This document shows positions 25,585 to 33,774 of a stretch of DNA of 64,000 bases, one piece after another. Made by a program: the position numbers and the translations under genes. Positions within the stretch are counted from its first letter, which is position 1. The number at the start of each line of letters is the position of its first letter. This DNA comes from Acidobacteriota bacterium. GTDB lineage: Bacteria; Acidobacteriota; Vicinamibacteria; Vicinamibacterales; CAVVIG01. A model generated the notes under the pieces. The model searched no databases, had not been told where the DNA came from, and saw nothing but the letters and a program-made list of their open reading frames with translations. The stretch lies in contig QHWB01000054.1 of the NCBI GenBank assembly GCA_003222395.1, forward strand, positions 29,664 through 93,663, written 5' to 3'.

Positions 25585-28500
25585 ATGTTCATTCGCTATC
25601 GATTCGCTGTGACGACGGCGCTCCTCGTGTCGACGTCCGCATCGTGGTCGCCGTACAGCGGGCACGTTCGCGCGGCCACCGCGGTTCCGTCGCTGCCGCC
25701 GCCGAGCGGCGCCGTCGTCACCGTGTCGACCGAGCCGCAACTCCAGTCGGCGATACGTCAGCTCGCGTCGAACACGACGATTCTGATCGCCCCGGGCACG
25801 TATCAGCTGACCGGCACGCTGTACATCAACGGCGCCTACACGAACGTCGCCATCCGCGGCAGCGCCGACGATCGCGACTCGGTCGTGCTGAGAGGACCGG
25901 GGATGAACGTCGCCGCGTACGGCGAGGCGCCGTACGGCATCTGGACCGGCGGCAACGTACAGGGGATCACGATAGCGAATCTCACGATTCGCGACTTCTA
26001 CTACCACCCGATCATCTTCAATGCCGGCACGCAGCGTCCGCGCGTGTACAACGTGCACCTGATCGACGCCGGGCAGCAGTTCGTCAAGAGCAATCCCGAC
26101 GGCGCCGGCGGCGGCGTCAACGACGGTGTCGTCGAGTACTCCGTGATCGAGTACACGACGACCGCCAGGGATTCGTACGTCAACGGCGTCGACGTCCACA
26201 CGGGCGCCAACTGGATCGTCCGCGACAACGTCTTCCGAAACCTCGTCGCGCCGCCCGGCGGCCTCGCCGGCCCCGCGCTGCTGATGTGGAATCATTCGAG
26301 CAACACCATCGCCGAGCGGAACCTGTTCATCAACTGTTCGCGCGGCATCTCGTACGGGCTTGAGGTCGCCGGCTTCGATCACTCGGGCGGCATCATCCGC
26401 AACAACATGATCTTTCGCGGCGCCGGGCAGCCGGGCGACGTCGGCATCATGGTCGCCGATTCTCCGAACACTCAGGTTCTGAACAACACCGTGTTCCTCA
26501 GCGGCACCTACGGGACTCCCATCGAGTACCGCTTCGCCGGAACGCAGAACGTCGTCATCGGCAACAACCTGCTCGACGGCGCGATCTGGGCGCGCGACGG
26601 CGCCACGGGCGTCGAGGCTGGGAATCTCGCCGGGGCCCAGGCATCGATGTTCGTCAACGCCGCGGCCGGCGACCTTCATCTCGTGGCATCGGCCACGAGC
26701 GCCATCGATCGCGGCCTCAACTCGCCGGCGGTCACCTCGGATTTCGACGGTCAGGTCCGGCCGCAGGGCAGCGCGTACGACATCGGCGCCGACGAATTCG
26801 GCGCGACGGCGACGGCGTATCGGATCGGCGGCCGCGTCGCCGACGCCAGCGGCGCCGCGGTGGCGTCGGCGACGGTCAGCCTCAGTGGATCTCAGTCGCA
26901 GTCGATGACGAGCGACGCGACGGGTTCGTACGCGTTTTCATCGCTCGCGGCGGGCGGCACGTATACGGTGACGCCGTCGAAAAGTGGATACACGTTCACG
27001 CCGACCGACGCGTTCTTCAGCGGCCTCGGCGCAAATCAGACCGCCAACTTCACGGCCGTGCCGACCGCGCCGGCCACGCCGCCCGGCGCCGCGCTGGCGA
27101 TCGACGTCGTGGCGTCGGGCGATCAGACGAACGCATCCGGCCGTACGCTCAAGACCAGCACGTTCTCGACGGCCGGCGGATCGGAACTGTTGCTGGCGTT
27201 CGTCACCGCCGACGACTCGCCGGCGGGCGGCACGGTGGTGTCGTCGATCGCGGGCGGCGGCCTGACGTGGCAGCTGGTGCGGCGGACGAACGCGCAGGTC
27301 GGCACGGCTGAAATCTGGCGCGCGTTCGCCGCGTCGCGCCTCAGCAACGTGTCGGTCACCGCGACGATCTCGTCGGCGCAGGCGGGATCGATTACGGTGG
27401 TGACGTTCACCGGCGCCGACCCATCGGGGACCAACGGCTCCGGCGCGATCGGCGCCACCGGATCGGGCAACGCGAAGGCTGGCGCGCCGACCGCTTCGCT
27501 GACGACCACGCGCAACAACTCGTGGGTGTTCGGCGTCGGCAACGACTGGGATCATCCGGCTTCGAGAACGCTCGGGCCAAATCAGGCGATGGTCCACGAG
27601 TACATGCCGTCGGTCGGCGATACGTACTGGGCGCAGCGGATGACGAGCGTGACGGCGACGAGCGGTACGCGCGTGACGATCAACGACACGGCGCCGAGCG
27701 GCGATCGCTACAACCTCACCATCTGCGAGGTGCTCCCGGCGCCGGGCGCAACGAGTCCGACGCCGACGCCGACGCCGATGCCGACGCCCGTGCCGCCGAC
27801 CGTCACCGTCACTTCTCCGGCATCAGGCACGACCTACACGTCGCCGGCGTCGATGACGGTCGCCGCGAGCGCAACCGCCAACGGCGGCGCGACGATCGCG
27901 AAGGTCGATTTCTTCGCCGGCACGAGCGCGATCGGCTCCGATACAACAGCGCCGTATTCAATCGCGTGGTCGGGCGTCGCGGCGGGCACCTATTCGCTGA
28001 CGGCCGTCGTGACCGACAACCTCGGTGCCACCACGCGTTCGGCCCCGGTCACCGTTACCGTCAACGCTCCGGCGCCGGCTCCGCCGCCGCCGCCACCGGG
28101 GACGACGCCGTCGACGGCGCCGCTCGTGCAACAGGCGAGCCTTCAGTACCTCGGGTCGTTCGCCGTGCCGGGCACGACGCTTGGCAGCACGTACGGATTC
28201 AATGCCGCCGGAACCGGCGGCCTTGGGACGTACGCGATGGCCTTCAACCCGGCGCGCAAATCGATCTTTCTCGGCGGTCATCCGTACGAGCAGCGCGTCG
28301 CCGAACTGGCAATTCCGGCGTCGCTGACCGACACGCCGACGGCGACGGCGCTGCAGAACCTGATCGATCCGCTCGAGGGGAAGCTCGACTCGATCAACCC
28401 GACCGATCCGAACTCGAAAGTGATCGGATCGGCGCTCGTCTACAACAATCAGCTGTTCATCGGCGCGTTCTCGTACTACGACGGCGCCGCGACGCAAACG

Positions 28501-29208
28501 CGATCCGAGTTCTCGAGGCCGCTGGATCTCTCGAGCCAGGGAAAGGTCGTCGGTCCCGTGAAGATTGGCGATCGGTATCCCGGCTGGGTCGACAAATACG
28601 CCGCGCTCATCCCGCCCGAGTGGCAGGCGGCCTTCGGTGGTCCTGCGCTCGCGGGAGGCACGCTCGGCGCGATCAACTCGCTGCAATCGTGGGGACCGTC
28701 GGCGACGGTCTTCGATCCGGCGCAGGTCAACGGCATCACGACCGTCGCGGGCGCCACGCTTCTCGGCTATCCCTACGGCACGCCGCTGGCTGACACGGCG
28801 ACGGGGAACCAGTACCTGTCCCAGGCCGACTTCATCACCGGAATGGTCTTTCCGGCCGGGACGCGCAGCGTGTTGTTCTTCGGCCGCCACGGCCTCGGAA
28901 GCTATTGCTACGGCACCGGCGGCACCGCCGGCGACTGCTACGATCCGGACGACGGATCGAAGGGCATTCACTCGTATCCATATCGATCGCAGGTCTGGGC
29001 GTACGATGCGAGCGATCTGGTGGCCGTCAAGGCGGGCCAGAAGCAGTCGTACCAGGTGATGCCCTATGCGGTGTGGCAGCTCGACGCGTCGTTCCAGGAC
29101 GTTCAGGGCGTCGCGTACGATTCGGCCGCTCAACGTCTTTACGTGTCGCAGGTCTACGCGGACAACACCAAGCCGTTGATCCGCGTGTATCAGATCGTCG
29201 TTCCATAG
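25585..29208 (+). CDS. Secreted beta-helix/Ig multidomain protein with the shared YYDG module
   Basis: About 1207 residues from ATG 25585 (MFIRYRFAVTTALLVSTSAS, signal peptide); an upstream in-frame ATG at 25387 would give 1273. Domains in order: a right-handed parallel beta-helix (about 50-400, NTTILIAPGTYQLTG to DIGADEFG), a carboxypeptidase-regulatory-like domain (GGRVADASGAAVASATVSL), a domain of about 220 residues rich in T/S, a PTPTPTPMPTP linker, an Ig-like domain, and a C-terminal module of about 370 residues. That module recurs in the next two secreted proteins (VLFFGRHGLGSYCYGTG, PYRSQVWAYDASDL). Here it lacks the NGNCCLGVISRTSYGP segment found in the others. Its function is unknown; an extracellular structural or carbohydrate-binding role is inferred. 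Confidence 0.82.
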   Translation: MFIRYRFAVTTALLVSTSASWSPYSGHVRAATAVPSLPPPSGAVVTVSTEPQLQSAIRQLASNTTILIAPGTYQLTGTLYINGAYTNVAIRGSADDRDSVVLRGPGMNVAAYGEAPYGIWTGGNVQGITIANLTIRDFYYHPIIFNAGTQRPRVYNVHLIDAGQQFVKSNPDGAGGGVNDGVVEYSVIEYTTTARDSYVNGVDVHTGANWIVRDNVFRNLVAPPGGLAGPALLMWNHSSNTIAERNLFINCSRGISYGLEVAGFDHSGGIIRNNMIFRGAGQPGDVGIMVADSPNTQVLNNTVFLSGTYGTPIEYRFAGTQNVVIGNNLLDGAIWARDGATGVEAGNLAGAQASMFVNAAAGDLHLVASATSAIDRGLNSPAVTSDFDGQVRPQGSAYDIGADEFGATATAYRIGGRVADASGAAVASATVSLSGSQSQSMTSDATGSYAFSSLAAGGTYTVTPSKSGYTFTPTDAFFSGLGANQTANFTAVPTAPATPPGAALAIDVVASGDQTNASGRTLKTSTFSTAGGSELLLAFVTADDSPAGGTVVSSIAGGGLTWQLVRRTNAQVGTAEIWRAFAASRLSNVSVTATISSAQAGSITVVTFTGADPSGTNGSGAIGATGSGNAKAGAPTASLTTTRNNSWVFGVGNDWDHPASRTLGPNQAMVHEYMPSVGDTYWAQRMTSVTATSGTRVTINDTAPSGDRYNLTICEVLPAPGATSPTPTPTPMPTPVPPTVTVTSPASGTTYTSPASMTVAASATANGGATIAKVDFFAGTSAIGSDTTAPYSIAWSGVAAGTYSLTAVVTDNLGATTRSAPVTVTVNAPAPAPPPPPPGTTPSTAPLVQQASLQYLGSFAVPGTTLGSTYGFNAAGTGGLGTYAMAFNPARKSIFLGGHPYEQRVAELAIPASLTDTPTATALQNLIDPLEGKLDSINPTDPNSKVIGSALVYNNQLFIGAFSYYDGAATQTRSEFSRPLDLSSQGKVVGPVKIGDRYPGWVDKYAALIPPEWQAAFGGPALAGGTLGAINSLQSWGPSATVFDPAQVNGITTVAGATLLGYPYGTPLADTATGNQYLSQADFITGMVFPAGTRSVLFFGRHGLGSYCYGTGGTAGDCYDPDDGSKGIHSYPYRSQVWAYDASDLVAVKAGQKQSYQVMPYAVWQLDASFQDVQGVAYDSAAQRLYVSQVYADNTKPLIRVYQIVVP

Positions 29209-29210
29209 CG

Positions 29211-29504
29211 GTCAGCTGTCAGCTATCAGCTGTCAGCTGTCAGCTGTCAGCTGTGAGTTGTTACCGATGTCCTCGGCCGTTCACTGTCAGCTATCAGCTA
29301 TCAGCTGTCAGCTGTCAGCTGTCAGCTACTGGAGCGTTTTCGCTGAATCAGTACCGAGATGAATTGACCACGAAAAACACGAAATCGCGAAACACACGAA
29401 AGTGTTGAATGTGTTTTCGTGCTTTTCGGAGTTTTCGTGGCAGGACTCGACAATCCCGCGGAAGTAGCTGATAGCTGATAGCTGATAGCCGAAAGCTGAT
29501 AGCC
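29211..29504. repeat. Facing arrays of CAGCTGT/CAGCTAT heptamers
   Basis: The left part (29211-29332) has two runs of (GTCAGCT/ATCAGCT) units. The right part (29464-29504) has the complementary AGCTGATAGCTGATAGC units, so the two arms face each other. Between them sits a second inverted repeat (29368-29440). The whole could fold into a large nested hairpin between two genes. No coding signal is seen. Similar agctgatagctgat runs are common dispersed repeats in several bacterial phyla. Confidence 0.75.
29368..29440. repeat. Inner inverted repeat of CACGAAAA units
   Basis: CCACGAAAAACACGAAA at 29368 is answered by TTTTCGTGCTTTTCGGAG and TTTTCGTGG ending at 29440. The arms are imperfect but clearly inverted. 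It is nested inside the AGCTGAT arrays. Confidence 0.65.
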
Positions 29505-29511
29505 AAAAAGA

Positions 29512-29523
29512 AGACTTTTGTCT
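29512..29523. promoter_or_regulatory. Candidate enhancer (UAS) palindrome
   Basis: AGACTTTTGTCT is a perfect inverted repeat with the same core as 2835-2846 and 51144-51155, followed here by GCGG. Its centre is 80 bp upstream of the GG of the sigma-54 promoter at 29596. Confidence 0.5.
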
Positions 29524-29595
29524 GCGGCGCGCGGTCCCGTTGCGCACGTCACGGCGTCGCCGGCGCGTTTTGCCGGTGGCGCCGCACAGCTCACC

Positions 29596-29611
29596 TGGCG
29601 AGCTCCTTGCT
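29596..29611 (+). promoter_or_regulatory. Sigma-54 (-24/-12) promoter
   Basis: TGGCGAGCTCCTTGCT has exact GG-N10-GC spacing and TTGCT. The predicted start near 29622 is 7 nt before ATG 29629 and 31 nt before ATG 29653. Confidence 0.7.
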
Positions 29612-29628
29612 CGATCGCCCGCCGATCG

Positions 29629-30951
29629 ATGTTCTCTTCGAAGCTCCGTAAGATGTGGCGGGAAGCCACGGTGCTGGCGGTGACGGCGCTCGCCTGCGCG
29701 TCGACGCTCGCGGCCGTGAAGCTCCGGCACTCGCGCCTCATCACCGAATCGGCGGCTTCGTTGTTCGCGGCGCCGAAGGCGATGCACCTTCCACCGCCAG
29801 CCGCGACGTCGCCCGGCGAAGGACCGCTCGTTCACCCGAGCAATCTGGTGTACGAGGGCGCATTCCGTCTGCCCGCCGGTACCGTCAACGAAACGAGCTT
29901 TGCGTACGGCGGTACGGCGCTCGCGTTCAATCCCGCCCGTCAGTCGCTCTTCATCGTCGGCCACGACTGGCAGCAGCGCGTCGCCGAGATCGCGATTCCC
30001 GACATCCGTTCGTCGTCGTCGTTGCGCGCGCTCGCAACGGCACGCGTGATCCAGCCGTTTGCCGACGCGACCGAAGGCGCGATGGGCAAGGTCGGGCCGA
30101 ACACGGTGAAGATCGGCGGGCTGCTGCTGTTTCGCGATCGGCTTTATCTGTCGGCGTATCTCTATTACGACGGCACCGGCAGTCAGCTCCTCTCACATTT
30201 CATTACTTCGCCAGATCTGAGCGTGCAGGGCGACGTGCGCGGACCTTATCGGGTCGGCACGCTCGGCGCTGGATTCGTGTCGGGTTATTTCGGCGCCGTC
30301 CCGGCGCGCTGGCAGGAGTCGCTCGGCGGCCCGGTGCTGAATGGCAACTGCTGTCTTGGTGTGATCAGCCGCACGTCGTATGGACCAGCGCTGTTCGCGA
30401 TCGACCCGCAGAAGATTGGCGGATCCGAGCCCGCGGCCGCGACGCCGCTCGTCTATTACCCGTCGAAGCACCCGCTCGCGCCCGGCGACACGGAGAGTCC
30501 GTTGTTCAATCTGACCTCCGAGGTCAAAGGTGTGATCTTCCATGAAGGCACGCGCAGCGTGCTGTTCTTCGGGCGCCACGGGCTTGGAAAGTACTGCTAC
30601 GGCCCCGGGACGGCCGACCAGAAGATGGCCGGACAGCCGGCCGACGGCGGCGTCGATCGCTGGTGCTTCGATCCCGCGAGTGAATCAAAAGGGACACACG
30701 CGTATCCGTACAGCTATTACGTGTGGGCGTACGACGCGAACGAGCTCGCGGCTGTCAAGGCCGGACGCATGCCGCCGTGGGAGGTCAAGCCGTACGACGC
30801 GTGGCAGATCACGCTGCCGTTTTCATCGAGCGGCAGCGCCGTGCTCAACGGCGCGGCTTACGACCCGGCGACCGGACGCATCTTCGTGTCGCAGGCGTTC
30901 GGCGACGGCGAGCTGCCCGTGATCCAAGTTCTCGTCATTCGCGTGCCGTGA
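29629..30951 (+). CDS. Secreted protein made of the shared YYDG module
   Basis: About 440 residues from ATG 29629; ATG 29653 (MWREATVLAVTALACAS) is also possible and gives a longer leader. The N-terminus is a signal peptide. The rest is almost entirely the module seen at the C-terminus of its two neighbours: GEGPLVHPSNLVYEGAFRLP, SLFIVGHDWQQRVAEIAIP, YLYYDGTGSQ, NGNCCLGVISRTSYGP, VLFFGRHGLGKYCYGPGTAD, AYPYSYYVWAYDANEL. The alternation of short beta-like blocks suggests a propeller or similar all-beta fold, but I do not recognise a named family. This copy shows the module is a complete domain by itself. It sits behind a sigma-54 promoter and a UAS. Confidence 0.8.
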   Translation: MFSSKLRKMWREATVLAVTALACASTLAAVKLRHSRLITESAASLFAAPKAMHLPPPAATSPGEGPLVHPSNLVYEGAFRLPAGTVNETSFAYGGTALAFNPARQSLFIVGHDWQQRVAEIAIPDIRSSSSLRALATARVIQPFADATEGAMGKVGPNTVKIGGLLLFRDRLYLSAYLYYDGTGSQLLSHFITSPDLSVQGDVRGPYRVGTLGAGFVSGYFGAVPARWQESLGGPVLNGNCCLGVISRTSYGPALFAIDPQKIGGSEPAAATPLVYYPSKHPLAPGDTESPLFNLTSEVKGVIFHEGTRSVLFFGRHGLGKYCYGPGTADQKMAGQPADGGVDRWCFDPASESKGTHAYPYSYYVWAYDANELAAVKAGRMPPWEVKPYDAWQITLPFSSSGSAVLNGAAYDPATGRIFVSQAFGDGELPVIQVLVIRVP

Positions 30952-30973
30952 GAACTTAGTCAGCCCTCCAGCT

Positions 30974-30984
30974 GACTTTTTGTC
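30974..30984. promoter_or_regulatory. Candidate enhancer (UAS) palindrome variant
   Basis: GACTTTTTGTC is the common core with one extra T, followed by GCGGCTC as at 2846-2853 (GCGGGTC). It lies about 58 bp upstream of the weaker sigma-54-like site at 31036. Confidence 0.4.
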
Positions 30985-31035
30985 GCGGCTCTGCGCCCCT
31001 TACGCCATTTGTTGGCATTCAGGCGTCGAAGTGCC

Positions 31036-31051
31036 GGGAATTGATCTTGCG
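31036..31051 (+). promoter_or_regulatory. Possible sigma-54 promoter (weaker match)
   Basis: GGGAATTGATCTTGCG keeps GG-N10-GC and TTGC but has a poor -24 box. The predicted start near 31062 leaves a 47-nt leader with AGGAAGG eight bases before the GTG at 31109. Confidence 0.4.
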
Positions 31052-31108
31052 ATATAGCGGGCGATCCATTTCGGCCCATAACGTTTCGGAAACAGGAAGG
31101 TGTACCAC

Positions 31109-33154
31109 GTGACTTCGAGACGAAGACTTGCCCTGGCGACAGGTTTACTTGCGGTTTGTGTCGCCGGGCTCGCGCCGCAGGCGAAAGGGGAAGGCTCGAG
31201 GCGCTGGAATCAGGCGCCGGTCGTCGCAATCACCACGCCGGTGATCGGCGCCATCCTCAGACCGATGGTGCCGCTCACCATCAAGGCTACTGCAACGGAC
31301 CCGGACGGCAGCGTCACTAGAGTCAGATTCTACGTCGACGGAGTATCTATCGGCCGCGACGAGACAGCTCCGTACGAGCAGGTCTGGTTGTTTCCGCAGC
31401 TCGGCACGCACGTTCTGACAGCCGTCGCCAAGGACGACAGGGACGCGACGACGATGTCGGCGCCGGTGACGGTCAAGGTCGCGAACAATACGCCGCCCGC
31501 CGTCAGCATGACCTCTCCGGCAGATGGCAGTTCGTACACCGCCGATCCTGCGTCGATCGTGTTGACTGCGAATGCGACGGACGATCGTGCTGTGGCGAAG
31601 GTCGAATTCTTTGCGGACGCGATCTCGGTTGGAGTCAAGTCCGCTCCCGATGTCGCGCTCGGATCGTCGTACAGCATGGCGTGGAGCGCGCCGGTTGGTG
31701 CGCATACTCTGTACGCGATCGCGACCGACGACGCAGGTGCGACGACGACGTCGGCTGCGGTGGGCATCACGGTGAACGCACCGCCGCCACCGCCACCGCC
31801 GCCCCCGCCACCCGGCGATCCGACGACGGCGCCGCTGGTTCAGCAGAGCAACCTCGTGCTCGAAGGCGCGTTTCGCGTTCCGGATGGCGTCTTCGGCAAC
31901 CCGAACCTGAACGTCTTCCAGGCGGCGAGAGCCAGCTTCAGCTTCGGCGGCACGTCGCTCGCGTACAACGCGGCGAACAACTCGCTCTTCATCGTGGGGC
32001 ACGACCAGGCACAACTCGTCGCAGAAATCGACATTCCGCCGGCGTTCGTGCCTTCCTCGACGATCGCGGGCCTGAACATTGCGAGCTTCCGCCAGACGTT
32101 TTCCGACGTCACCGATTTGAAGATGGAAAGCGTGAATCCCGATCCGGTTGGCAATCCGACGGCAACGCCGAAGATCGGTGGGTTGCTGCCGTACGAGAAC
32201 AAGCTCTACGCGTCCGATTACTTGTATTACGACGGCACGGGCAGTCAGCGGCTATCCCACTTCGTCTCCGATCAGAATCTCGCACTGACGGGCGACGCGC
32301 AGGGTCCCTTCCAGGTGCAGAGAGCCGACTGCGATCCCTTGTTGAATACGAACTGCCTCGGCGCCGGATTCTTCGACGGCTATTTCGGCATGGTGCCGCT
32401 CGAATGGCAATCGGCCTTCGGCGGTCCGGTGCTCAACGGCAACTGCTGTCTCGGCGTCATCAGCCGCACGTCGTATGGACCGTCGCTCTTTACGAACGAC
32501 CCGGCGCTTCTCGGGTCGACGATACCGCTTCCTGCGAAGCCGCTCGTCTACTATCCGACGGCGCACCCGCTGCTCGAGCCGGGCTTGACGCCGTGCCTCA
32601 CAACTGCGTGCGCGTCGATCGTCGACGGTTGGAGTCTGACCAGCACGCTGTTCAACGGCACGACCGAGATCAGAGGCGTCGTCTTCCCGCAAGGGACGCG
32701 AAGCGTGCTGTTCTTCGGCCGCCACGGCGGCGCAGGCGATTCGCCCGCCATTCCGGGCGGCGGAAGATTCTGCTACGGCCCGGGAACCGCGGACCCGGCG
32801 CTGGTGGGACAGCTCGATCCGGCAGATCCGCTTCAGATCGATCGGTTCTGCTATGACCGGGAGGACCTTTCAAAGGGCGTTCACGGCTATCCCTACAAGT
32901 ACTACGTGTGGGCGTACGACGCGAATGACCTCGCGAAGGTGTCGAAGGGCCAGGCCGACCCGTGGAGCGTCAGGCCCTACAACGTCTGGTCGCTGAATCT
33001 CCCGTTCTCGACAACGGGCATCACGCGGCTTGGCGGAGCGGCCTACGATGCGGCGAATGGCCGCATCTACGTCGCGCAGTACCAAACTGACGGCGGTGCC
33101 TCGGGCACGAGCAGCCTGCCGCTGATTTACGTCTACAAGCTGCAGCTCCCATGA
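31109..33154 (+). CDS. Secreted Ig-like protein with the shared YYDG module
   Basis: About 681 residues from GTG 31109, chosen because AGGAAGG (31094-31100) is eight bases upstream; a GTG at 31100 lies inside that site. The N-terminus is a signal peptide (TSRRRLALATGLLAVCVAG). Two Ig-like domains (about 35-125 and 130-225) precede a proline run (PPPPPPPPPP) and the shared module (about 235-681): YLYYDGTGSQRLSHFVSD, NGNCCLGVISRTSYGP, VLFFGRHGGAGDSP, RFCYDREDLSKGVHGYPYK. The gene is joined by ATGA overlap to a sugar acetyltransferase and a glycosyltransferase, so the module family is tied to glycan synthesis. Confidence 0.83.
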   Translation: MTSRRRLALATGLLAVCVAGLAPQAKGEGSRRWNQAPVVAITTPVIGAILRPMVPLTIKATATDPDGSVTRVRFYVDGVSIGRDETAPYEQVWLFPQLGTHVLTAVAKDDRDATTMSAPVTVKVANNTPPAVSMTSPADGSSYTADPASIVLTANATDDRAVAKVEFFADAISVGVKSAPDVALGSSYSMAWSAPVGAHTLYAIATDDAGATTTSAAVGITVNAPPPPPPPPPPPGDPTTAPLVQQSNLVLEGAFRVPDGVFGNPNLNVFQAARASFSFGGTSLAYNAANNSLFIVGHDQAQLVAEIDIPPAFVPSSTIAGLNIASFRQTFSDVTDLKMESVNPDPVGNPTATPKIGGLLPYENKLYASDYLYYDGTGSQRLSHFVSDQNLALTGDAQGPFQVQRADCDPLLNTNCLGAGFFDGYFGMVPLEWQSAFGGPVLNGNCCLGVISRTSYGPSLFTNDPALLGSTIPLPAKPLVYYPTAHPLLEPGLTPCLTTACASIVDGWSLTSTLFNGTTEIRGVVFPQGTRSVLFFGRHGGAGDSPAIPGGGRFCYGPGTADPALVGQLDPADPLQIDRFCYDREDLSKGVHGYPYKYYVWAYDANDLAKVSKGQADPWSVRPYNVWSLNLPFSTTGITRLGGAAYDAANGRIYVAQYQTDGGASGTSSLPLIYVYKLQLP

Positions 33155-33774
33155 CCCGTCCGGCTGCACACGAAACGATCAAAGCTCTCGCAAGGGGCGC
33201 GGCGACCATCGTCGCCGCGCCGTCTTTGATCTCGTATCGCGTGCGCGCGGCGATCATCGGCCGCGACCGCGCGCTCGAAGGATCGACGCAGGCACTTGCC
33301 TGGATTCCCGGCCTCATCGGTCAGTACGTGCGGCGCGCGTTCCTGATGCGCGTCCTCGCGCGATGCCATCACACCGCGGTCGTCGAGTTCGGCACCATCT
33401 TCTCGCAATCCGGCGCGCGGCTCGACGAGAACGCCTACGTCGGCCCCCGCTGCCATCTCGGCCTCGTTCACATCGAGCGCGACGCGCTGCTCGCGGGCGG
33501 CGTGCACGTGCCGAGCGGCGGGCGCACGCACGGCATCGACGACGTCGGGGTCGCAATCCGCGATCAGCCGGGGTCGCCTGAGCGGGTGCGCATCGGCGCG
33601 GGCGCGTGGATTGGCAGCGCGGCCATCGTCATGGCCGACGTCGGCCGCGATTCGGTCGTCGGCGCCGGCGCTGTCGTCACGCGATCGGTGCCCGACCGTG
33701 TCGTCGTCGCGGGCGTGCCGGCGCGGGTGGTGAAGCGTCGCGACGCGTCGATGGCGCTCGCAAGCATCGGATGA
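33151..33774 (+). CDS. Hexapeptide-repeat acetyltransferase (WcaF/colanic-acid type)
   Basis: A 207-residue left-handed beta-helix acyltransferase with an N-terminal helical part (about 1-70), hexapeptides (EFGTIFSQSGARLDENAYVG, VRIGAGAWIGSAAIVMADVG) and the terminal GAGAVVTRSVPDRVVVAGVP. It resembles acetyltransferases that modify sugars in EPS clusters. It overlaps both neighbours by ATGA. Confidence 0.87.
   Translation: MTRPAAHETIKALARGAATIVAAPSLISYRVRAAIIGRDRALEGSTQALAWIPGLIGQYVRRAFLMRVLARCHHTAVVEFGTIFSQSGARLDENAYVGPRCHLGLVHIERDALLAGGVHVPSGGRTHGIDDVGVAIRDQPGSPERVRIGAGAWIGSAAIVMADVGRDSVVGAGAVVTRSVPDRVVVAGVPARVVKRRDASMALASIG

Noticed and set aside
29211..29332. CRISPR-like short repeats
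   Set aside because: Units are 7 bp in direct contact with no spacers and no cas genes; they are simple dispersed repeats.
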